Assembly: GCF_002775205.1 (NCBI RefSeq)
Contig: NC_036457.1
Span: 3,000,975 to 3,064,974, forward strand
Length of the DNA: 64,000 nt
From: Xiphophorus maculatus
Lineage: Eukaryota; Chordata; Actinopteri; Cyprinodontiformes; Poeciliidae
Direction: 5' to 3'
Shown piece by piece: positions 35,102-44,008 of this stretch. How positions within the stretch are numbered: the stretch's first letter is position 1; each line of letters starts with the position of its first letter. The notes beneath the pieces are model-generated. The model was not told the origin of the DNA, searched no databases, and worked only from the letters and a program-made list of their open reading frames with translations. The position numbers and the translations under genes are program-made.

Positions 35102-36774
35102 TCACGGTTTACCTGCACGACAAAACAGATCAGTATTTATTTTCCTTACATAACGGGCAGCATATGGTATATTTTCCAATTTCCATTTGTATATTCAGTA
35201 TAAACTTACTGTGTTTCTTTTCGTCGCATGTTTTGTTATCTGAAAAGAGAAACCAGACGACCTTAGCTGATTTCAGCTTCAACAGTTAAAATTTAGCTTA
35301 ATAATTACTTTTAGGAGCTTTCTTACATTGAATTTTCTCCCATATGGTTACTATGGCAACACACATTATGAGTACTGTAACACCCACAGACACAATGATG
35401 CATCTCAAGAAGGACAAATCACCTGGAAATGATGAAAAAAAATTACTTTAATTAGGCTTAATCTGAGAGAATCTGAAGCCAACCACTTGTAACGTTAATA
35501 TTCAAATATTCAAATATTAAATTATAAAATGAAAATATCTATTGCCTTGTTGTTCTGTTGGATTATGCATTGCTATTGCCTTTGTTGTTGCTTCGTCCCC
35601 TAAAAAGTGAATGAAATGCAAGAAACGATGATTTAATTACAGGATATCAGCACCACTAGTGGTCACTCTGATATTCAGACATTTATATTTTAAAGATGAA
35701 GAAAACTTAATACCTGGTATTGTCTCCCTGTTTCTTGTTGTGGATATAGGTTGAGTTGTTGTTACTGATGACTTTGGAGTTTCTCCTTTAATATAAATTT
35801 AAAGAATTGCAGCAAATCTTTTACCAACAAATAACTGAGCTACATTACCAAAAGCTACATTTAGAATAGCAGGTGTGATGTTACAATTTCAAATCCTTAA
35901 GATGTAAATGTGGAATTTGTTCTCACCTCTTTCCTCACTTGATGATTGATGACTGAAGGTGAACAGCTGATATTGTTTGGCTTCATATCCATCATATACT
36001 TTGCACTTTAATAATTCATAAAACATTGAGTTCTGATGCAGATTAAATGCTGGGATTGTGACAGCTGCAGAGCAGGAGGATGATACATTCACATCTGGTG
36101 ATATTTTCTCTTTCCCCTCATACAGCCACCACACTGTGTGTCTGCAGTATATGTATTGAGACACAGAGCAGGTAAAGGTGACTTTTCCATTGTTTCTTTG
36201 TTCAGTCACTGGTGAAGATGGAGATATTTAGAAAAGACAACAAAAGAAATTCAGCTTCATTGTTGTATCACTAAGAGGAAGTGTGACTAAATACAAATAT
36301 GATGTAAATACTCACTGGTAACAACAGACAGATCAACCTTCCAGAGGTGATTTTGTCTGCAGTAGTATTGACCAACATCCTCCACTGTGACGTTCTTTAT
36401 GACCAGAGAACAGTCTGCTGTGACACTCAGTCTGCCTGACTTAGCATTAGCCTTTTCTGTGAAGTTTCCTCGTTCAAACAATGATACATTTCTGTTTCCT
36501 GGCTGACTGAACGTCCATGTGATTCTGTCACAGTTGTGTTTCTTCTCTGTCACATTTCCACAGGGTAAAGTGACTCCAACACCAGCTTTAACAGTGAAGA
36601 AAGTTCGCTGTTGTCCAGCTGTTGCTGCAGGGAAAAAGTGGGAGACAATGTAGCAAATAACACATCTCAAGGTTGATCGAGATGTAGTTTCAGCAATTAG
36701 AAATGAGATATTTCCTTACCTGTGATCTGAAGTATCATAAATAAAGACATTGAAATCCATAGAAAGGAAGACAT
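35102..36774 (-). CDS. Ig receptor gene I: V, C2, stalks, TM, frameshifted tail
   Basis: Eight exons give 302 aa: signal 36774-36720, V 36624-36316, C2 36208-35927, stalk-1 35785-35714, stalk-2 35599-35546, TM 35422-35327, linker 35239-35210, last 35112-35102. V and C2 are very close to gene H, including the intron between them. Two defects are visible. Stalk-2 ends with a GC donor (AAG|GCAATA) where paralogues have GT. The linker exon is 30 nt instead of 29, so the last exon is read one base out and stops after three codons (SKP). The homologous tail in the other frame contains VVYENI (ITIM/YxN type). The product as modelled is a surface receptor without tail motif; an alternative acceptor (…CATGGAG|AG) would restore the motif. 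TM (RCIIVSVGVTVLIMCVAIVTIW) has no internal charge. Confidence 0.7.
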
Positions 36775-38167
36775 AGTGCTTCTGTCTCTGCACACACCCA
36801 ACTGACTGAGTCTGTAAAGCAACCTCTTTTAAACAGGAAAACATTGCATAGTCTGTGTGACTATAAAGGTGTGAATTCCTCATAGGGACTGTGTTTGAAA
36901 AAACTACTTGGTGCCCAACTGCTGCAGCAGCAAGAGCAAGAATAAGTGGAAAAATCTACTGAGCGTCAAGCAACTCACAGACAGAGTGAGGTTAAGCTAA
37001 AGATAAAATAACACTATAATTAATACACCAGTACACCATTACATCACTACAACAATTATTTACGCAAAACTGAAGTGTTGTTAAATAAATATTAGCTAGA
37101 TGTTTTCTTATCTATGAGATGAAGTGTAAGAAGTGGAAATTAAAATGTTAGTTGAACAAAAGCTGATATTTCTGTATTTCTCTGTAAAATGGTTCTAATT
37201 TTAACATGAAAACCTTGCGCAGGCCGTGTGGGCGTTAGAGGTTTCACTTCCTCATAGCAACTAAAAACATCACGCCTCCTCTCATTAACTTATAGTTATA
37301 GTTCATTTTACAAATTAAGACATTGTTTTTCACATATTTTGATGTCAGGTTTTGGCGGGATGAGCAGCAGATCAAAGGTAATTTGATTCTCAAACTGAGA
37401 CAAACTTCTTGGAAGCAAAGTGATCAGATAAATGCACAACATCCTCACAATCCCTCTATCAAACAGATGCATGTTTTTAAAGGGACTTTATGTGGAGGTT
37501 TTATATTTAACAATGTGAAAAAACTGTTTATGCTCCGTTAGGTGCAACCGAATTTTACACCTAAAATGGTTTCTTTCTCAGTACGTATGATCTCTCCATA
37601 CAAAGTTAAAAAGGATGTGGACTGGGTGTATAAATACTTATAGATCTCACCTAATATGATGTCACTACCAGCATAACGGCAGTACTATGTCACTCTGCTG
37701 CCACAGCATCATTTCCTGTTTTCATATCACATCTTTCAGCAACCATCCTACAGGTTTAAAGTGTTTAGTTGTTTGATGCACCAGTTGACTAATCAGCGAT
37801 GGCTGAACTGTGGGACGTCTTAATGTCCAAACATGCACATTTCAGAGAACAAGATTAAAGTCTGACCGTAAAAGGATTCTGTAGAAGACGATTATTGCTG
37901 GTCATCAGGAAATGAGCAAACCTGGTTTATTTAGACCACAAATGGCATAGCATGTTAGTCTCATTTTTTATATTTAGTCTCAATGATTAACCTGAGGTTA
38001 GGGTTTGCAACACTTTTTGTGGTCCTCATTTTGTTCGTCCCTCTTTACTGTTAACATTTATTCTTTACAAACAAGAGTTTTACCCCAGTGTTCAACCCTT
38101 CTCTCTTTTTTTTCCTCACTCGTTCCAATTAACAATCCTTTTTCCTGTCATGAGGTGTGGTGGATGG
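36775..38167. other. Intergenic with a dead signal exon
   Basis: The flank of gene I has a weak ETS-like box (TGAATTCCTC, 36872-36881) 98 bp from its ATG. A decayed signal exon lies at 37112-37165 with its own TTCACTTCCTCA box at about 37243. The remainder is noncoding. Confidence 0.5.
37112..37165 (-). pseudogene. Decayed signal-peptide exon of a dead receptor copy
   Basis: Resembles the gene H signal exon and its flank (TAGATGTTT, CTTCAxCTCA). The donor has changed from GT to AT (ATAG|ATAAG), and an in-frame TAA is present when read in the family phase. No ATG is visible at the expected place. The cognate GAGGAAGTGA box is retained about 85-130 bp upstream. Confidence 0.55.
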
Positions 38168-39452
38168 TGGTGAGGCAGATGCTGAGGACTCAGGTACGAG
38201 TAAGAAAATGATGATTTTAATGAAGAAATCAGGAATACAAAGTCCAAAATCCCAGACAGCACGGCTGAGCGGAACCCAGGGCTCAACGCCGGTAGCAACT
38301 GGTGAAACGAAGGACAACAGTACAACAGCTCACACATACGACAAGGACCCGACAAAGACACAGAGACACAGGTGACATTAAATACACAGGAGGTAATCAG
38401 GGAACGAGACACACCTGGGAACAATCAAGGGGAAGTTAGGACAACACGGAGACTCGGAAGATACAGAAACTCAAAATAGACACATAGAAAAACACAGATC
38501 ACGACAGTACCCCCCCCCCCCACCCCCCTCAAGGGCGGTTCCAAGACGCCCCCCCAAAAAACATCAGTCCAAAATCAAAAACACAAGGGTGGGCGGAGGG
38601 ACGCTGGACGGGGGGCCAGAGTCCTACAACAAAAAGGGTGGGCGGAGACACAGGAGACAGAACCCACGGTGGACGTCCACGGAGCAGCTCCGACCAAGGA
38701 CAACAGCGGACCCCTCGGTGGAGGTCTGGTGGGCGACGACGGAGGAGGAGCCGGGCCACAGGTGGGGGGTCCGGTGGGCGATGTCGGCGCAGAGGTGACG
38801 GGGGAGCTCTGGGGCCACTGAGAGGCGAGGAGGAAGCACTAGGGGGCGAAGAAGAGGAGGTACAAAGGGGTGGAGACTCAGAAGCACGAGGGGACTCGGG
38901 TGGAGCACTGGGAGGCAGAGACTTGGGTGGAGCATTAGGGGGCAACAAGGGGGCAACAAAGGAGCACTGGGACCACTAGGCAGCGCCGAGGGAGCACTGG
39001 GACCACTAGGCAGCGCCGAGGGAGCACTGGGACCACTAGGGGGCGACGAGGGAGCACTGGGAGACATAAAGGGAGCACTAGGCGACTTGGAAGGGGCACT
39101 AGGAGACTCGGAGGGAGTACTAGGAGACTCATGGTGGTGAGGCAGATGCTGAGGACCCAGGTAGGAGTGAGAAAATGATTTTAATGAAGAAACCAGGAAT
39201 ACAAAGTCCAAAATCCCAGGCAGCATGGCTGAGCAGAAGCCAGGGCTCAATGCTGGTAGCAACTGGTGAAACGAAGGACGACGGTACAATAGCTCACACA
39301 TATCACAAGAGAGACACAGGTGACATTAAATACACTGGAAGTAATCAAGGAACGAGACACGCCTGGGAACAATCAAGGGGAAGACAGGACAACACGGAGA
39401 CTCGGAAAACACAGAAACTCACAATAGACACAGAAAAACACAGATCACGACA
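38168..39452 (-). mobile_element. Decayed gypsy-like LTR retrotransposon with both LTRs
   Basis: Two related LTRs in the same orientation (39452-39135 as 5' LTR, 38506-38168 as 3' LTR) enclose only about 630 bp. Immediately before the 3' LTR, on the minus strand, is a G-rich tract (38529-38507) followed by TAC, a typical polypurine tract position. The internal remnant encodes Ser/Pro/Ala-rich repeats in one frame and contains about 30-bp tandem units at 38.94-39.06 kb. No protease, RT or integrase remains, no primer-binding site is evident after the 5' LTR, and no target duplication is visible. It is non-autonomous and dead. Confidence 0.75.
38945..39065. repeat. About 30-bp tandem repeat inside the LTR element
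   Basis: Units beginning GGAGCACTGGGACCACTAGG recur three times, then decay into shorter related units up to 39130. On the minus strand they encode a Pro/Ser/Ala repeat. Confidence 0.8.
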
Positions 39453-39918
39453 TCCCCACATCCTGACTGACGACTCAGTTGCCCTTCCACTCATCGCCTC
39501 TTTTCATACTTGCCCTTCTTTATGGTTTCTTCTTTATAGCTCATGTGGATTAAACTTTAACCATGTTAAATTTGCTTATTCAACTTGATGGTCCCAGATT
39601 CAAATCCCGGACAAGCCCCCAAGTTTTATGACTGGCTCACAACACAAACAGGAGACAATGCTGCAAGATACATAAAAGGAAGATTTGTTAAGGATAAAGC
39701 ATAAGGTTAACAAAAACTATATGATTCCAACTTTTCTCACTGCATAGGTACTATCTTTTTTGTATAAAAGACTCATGTTTTGTTTTGGAAACAAAACTTT
39801 CAAAAACTAATTTTAGTGCTGAAAAGATGTTGAAGATTACGATATAGGATTATGGCACAAATAAAACGCTCACCAATGTTTTTGTACTTTGCTGTAGCAT
39901 CATCTTCATCAGTGGGCC
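39453..39918. other. Short intergenic; 3' UTR of gene J likely
   Basis: Noncoding flank. A minus-strand frame just below 39923 (DEDDATAKYKNI) resembles a family tail exon but is not in phase with the TM exon. Confidence 0.4.
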
Positions 39919-41214
39919 TCATGCTGAAAACAAACAACACATTTGAATATGAGACTCATGTTCATCCTACAGAATTGTATTATTATCTTCCATGTTATTA
40001 AAAACTAACACATCCTCATAAGAATAGAGAATGTTTTCACCTTCAGCCTTCCTCTGCAGCAGGATTACAACACACAATGATGTCATCTTCAGAGTTGCCA
40101 AACCCAACAGGACAATGATGTACCTTAATGGCTTTAAAAAATCTGGAAAGTAATGAATATCTGATAAGCTAGTACATTTAAACATGACTCAGTATGAAGA
40201 TGTTTCAGTCAAAACTGGTGGAATATTCACATTTTTAAATTTTTAAAATGAACAAATATTTTGAGTTTGAAGTGATTTTAACAGTTCTCACCTGTTTCTA
40301 CACCTGGACGATGTGAGTTGCAGGTGAACAGCTGGTCGTTTTTATTGTAACCATCTTTAACTTTGCACTTTAATTGCTCACAAAACTTTGAGTTGTGTTG
40401 AAGTTGAGATGTTGGGAAAGTCACAGTGGCAGAACAGGACCTGGAAACATTCCTGTGTGAAGATATTTTCTCTTTGCCTTCATAGAGCCACACCACTGTG
40501 TGTCTGCAGTAGACATATTTTGTCACAGAGCAGGTCAGGTTGACCTCATCATCGCTCTTCTGTTCAGTCACTGGTGAAAATAGAAATATTGTTTTAAAAA
40601 GAGAAGAATAAAAATAGCTAAAGCCATTTCTTATTGTTTAAACAGAAATAGGTTGTAGATACTCACTGGTGAGAACAGACAGATCAACCTTGATGAGATT
40701 TTGTCCTGCTGGGTTCTGACTGCAGAAGTATTGACCAAAATCTTTCACAGTGACGTTCTTTATGACCAGAGAGCAGTTTGCTGTAACATTCAGTCTATGT
40801 AACGTAGCCGCAGCTTCTGGTGTAAAATGTCCTTGTTGGAACCATATTTTTCTGGTTCTTAGCTGACTGACCTTCCATGTGGTTCTGTCGCAGTTATTCT
40901 GTGCTTGGATCTCATTTACACAGGGCAAAGTGACTTCATCACCAACTTTAACAGTGAAGAACGCACGACGTTGCCCAGCAGCTGCTACAAACACCGCAGA
41001 GGAAGAGCAAACAAAGTTATTTTAACTGCAAGCAGAAACTAACGGCACCAAGTTACACACAAAGCATGACTGTCTTAGCTAAAGGAACATATGAAATACT
41101 TACCATAGCTGTTTTATTGCAGAGTCAAAATGTTCTGATGGATTTATTCTTACCTGTAAACTGAAGCATCAGTATCTGGAATAAAGACAGCTTCATACAT
41201 CTGATAGTAATCAT
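39919..41214 (-). CDS. Ig receptor gene J: V, C2, TM with central Lys, minimal tail
   Basis: Exons: signal 41214-41154, V 40984-40667, C2 40570-40292, TM 40142-40041, last 39923-39919, giving 254 aa. V has LPCVN, YFCSQ and the extra Cys pair (NNCDR, ANCSL). C2 has four family Cys plus one more in FTCNSH near the membrane. TM is about residues 227-249 with Lys238 at its centre (GLATLKMTSLC). Joining to the next exon in phase gives GCA TGA, so only a few residues follow the membrane. A basic TM residue with no tail is the usual form of activating receptors that pair with ITAM adaptors such as DAP12 or FcR-gamma (family knowledge). No stalk exon was found. Reading through the TM donor stays open for 24 further codons (ENILYSYEDVL...), so a retained-intron tail is possible. 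The 3' end is the least certain part. Confidence 0.75.
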
Positions 41215-42321
41215 TGTGCTTCTGCCAGCTTGTCACATTCACAAATGACTCAAACTCTAATTTAGCTTTAACAAAAACCCTCAGAGCTTCTGCTGATGTC
41301 ATTTCCTTAAATTGCTTAATTTTGCGTTGGAGTCCAGATTCCCAAGTGTAGCAGAGTTTTTAAATGTCAGAGAGCCGTTTAAAGCCCCGCCTCGTCTCTG
41401 GTTTTATCTGGTATTTTTATTCTTCCTGAACTGTATTTCTGGTTGTTTATAATCCATGTAAACTATTTCATTTATTCATCTCTGTGCAAGAAATTTAGTC
41501 CAGCTCTGGATGAAAAACAGCTTGAGGTCTTAGTTGTTAAAGAATATGATTCAAATAAGTTAATAAATAAAGAGAAGTTTAAAATGGTGACATGATTCTC
41601 ATCGTTTTTATTTACAGTTACTGTTAACCTGCTGTTTTGTCTTAAATGCCATTTAAATTAGATGCAGTTTCTAACCAAACCAGGTGGTGGCGCTTCACCT
41701 CCTACTTACCAAGACTCATTTTGACCACAAAAAGCTGATAGATGTGGATTAAACTCAAGGCAACTGGAAACAGCGTCTCCACAATTTAAACTTTACCTGT
41801 AGATTGTATTTAATTGTAAATTACCTACATGAGCTTTTAAATACAGTTCTGATTTTCTACTAATGTGTGGCAAGCTTTTAACTGGATTGAGTAAATGCAG
41901 TCACTGAAAAGTACTGTATGAAATGATTTAACAGTCATCTTGATTAGATTTATAAAATCTGAATTAGTTCAAGAAAAATACAAAAATAGATAAAAAACTG
42001 CAGTGCAGACAGATGTGAGGTCTGACTATGTGGTTCAATCTACTGCTAAGCTCAGAGACATTTTGATGTATATTATTAAAGATGAAAAATCTCTGGCATT
42101 AACTAAAATTTCATTCTGAGAAAATCAACATTCACAACCTTGTATCACTTTAACGTTCAGGTTTGTTTGCAGGTTTGGTTTTATTTGTTATTTTTCCTCA
42201 GTTTGCTTTATGTTGAATGTCTGCAAAATATCCTATGTTAAATCCAAGAAGCAAAAGTTATTTTTATCATCAATGTGGCTTTGTAATGTCTACATTAAAT
42301 ATTTGTGAGTAGATTCCTTAC
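41215..42321. other. Upstream flank of gene J; no gene seen
   Basis: A weak ETS-like box (GTCATTTCCT, 41298-41307) lies 84 bp from the ATG. The rest is AT-rich noncoding DNA. Confidence 0.45.
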
Positions 42322-42382
42322 ATGTAAACTGAAGTATCATAATCTGCAATGAAATCAGTTTAATCCATCAGAATGCCCTCAT
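42322..42382 (-). pseudogene. Orphan signal-peptide exon with in-frame stop
   Basis: Exactly 61 nt, phase 1, donor CAT|GTAAGG, ATG at the expected place. It reads MRAF-stop-WIKLISLQIMILQFT, matching the family leader (MAAFRWIQM...LMLQF) except that codon 5 is TGA instead of an Arg codon. No V or C2 exons follow to the left before gene J, so the rest of the gene is lost. Confidence 0.75.
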
Positions 42383-42711
42383 CTGTGTTACATTCACAAC
42401 GCTGTCAACAGTTTCTCTGACCGAAATGTTAAATCTTTTTGCTATGACTTCTTAAATATTTAAGTTCCTTATCTCTGGATGCTTCAGTGGTTTTCAGACT
42501 TTTAGATGTTTGAATTTATACATTTTACTGAAGTTGAGCCTACTAGCATTCAGTTTGGTGTCACATTAAGGAGGTCATGTTTAATTAGATGGAGTTTTTG
42601 TTGTTTTTGTTTTTTATTTCACTTTATATTTAGAATCTAATGGAGGAGTGCATTCAGGTGTACATTTCTCGATACATCAAAGACTGCAGCTAATTCAGTC
42701 TGGAAGAGGTC

Positions 42712-44008
42712 CATCCATCCATCCATCCATCCATCTTCTTCCGCTTATCCGAGGTCGGGTCGCGGGGGTAGCAGCTTCAGAAGGGAGGCCCAGACTTCCC
42801 TCTCCCCGGCCACTTCTTCCAGCTCTTCCGGGGGAATCCCGAGGCGTTCCCAGACCAGCCGAGAGACATAGTCTCTCCAGCGTGTCCTGGGTCTTCCCCG
42901 GGGCCTCCTCCCGGTGGGACGTGCCCGGAACACCTCACCAGGGAGGCGTCCAGGAGGCATCCTGACCAGATACCCGAGCCTCAACTGGCTCCTCTCGATG
43001 TGAAGGAGCAGCGGCTCTACTCTCAGTCCCTCCCGGATGACTGAGCTTCTCACCCTATCTCTAAGGGAGAGCCCAGCCACCCTACGGAGAAAACCCATTT
43101 CGGCCGCTTGTATCCGCGATCTCGTTCTTTCGGTCATGACCCAAAGCTCATGACCATAGATGAGGGTGTGAACGTAGATCGACCGGTAAATCGAGAGCTT
43201 CGCTTTTTGGCTCAGCTCTCTCTTCACCACGACGGACCGGTACAGCGCCCGCTTGACAGCAGACGCTGCGCCGATCCGCCTGTCGATCTCCCGCTCCCTT
43301 CTTCCCTCATTCGTGAACAAGATCCCGAGATACTTAAACTCCTCCACTTGGGGCAGGACACCCCCCCTGACCCGGAGAAGGCACTCTACCCTTTTCCGGC
43401 TCAAGACCATGGCCTCGGATTTGGAGGCACTGATCCCCATCCCGGCCGCTTCACACTCGGCTGCGAACCGCTCCAGCGAGAGCTGCAGATCACGATCTGA
43501 TGAAGCCAGTAGGACCACATCGTCTGCGAAAAGCAGAGATGAGATCCTAAGGCCACCAAATCGGATCCCCTCAACACCTTGGCTGCGCCTAGAAATTCTG
43601 TCCATGAAAGTGATGAACAGAATCGGTGACAAAGGGCAGCCCTGGCGGAGTCCAACTCTCACCGGAAACGAGCCCGACTTACTGCCGGCAATGCGGACCA
43701 GACTCTGACACCGGTCATACAGGGACCTGACAGCCCGTATCAAAGGGCCCGGTACCCCATACTCCCGGAGAACCCCACACAGGGCTCCCCGAGGGACACG
43801 GTCGAACGCCTTCTCCAAGTCCACAAAACACATGTAGACCGGTTGGGCGAGCTCCCAGAACCCTCCAGGACCCTGCTGAGGGTGTAGAGCTGGTCCAGTG
43901 TTCCACGACCAGGACGAAAACCACACTGCTCCTCCTGAATCCGAGGTTCGACTATCCGACGGACCCTCCTCTCCAGGACCCCTGAATAGACCTTGCCAGG
44001 GAGGCAAG
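42712..44008 (-). mobile_element. Second Rex3/RTE-like LINE, 5'-truncated
   Basis: Minus strand. It starts within the reverse transcriptase at about 44008, contains RQGCPLSP, SLLFADDVVLL and the C-terminal RGRPRTRWRDYV region, and ends in (GGAT)n-type repeats at 42712-42735. Apart from a frameshift near 43.85 kb, the frame is open for most of the RT and C-terminal part, so it is younger than the copy at 31.5 kb. It is closely similar to that copy. It is inactive because of the truncation. Confidence 0.85.

Noticed and set aside
38529-39301. 225-aa Ser/Pro-rich minus-strand frame and overlapping frames
   Set aside because: They lie inside the decayed LTR element, span LTR and tandem repeat, and have no recognisable domain.
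1-42382. T-cell receptor or immunoglobulin locus
   Set aside because: No recombination signal sequences or J segments were seen. Each V exon is spliced to its own signal, C2 and TM exons.
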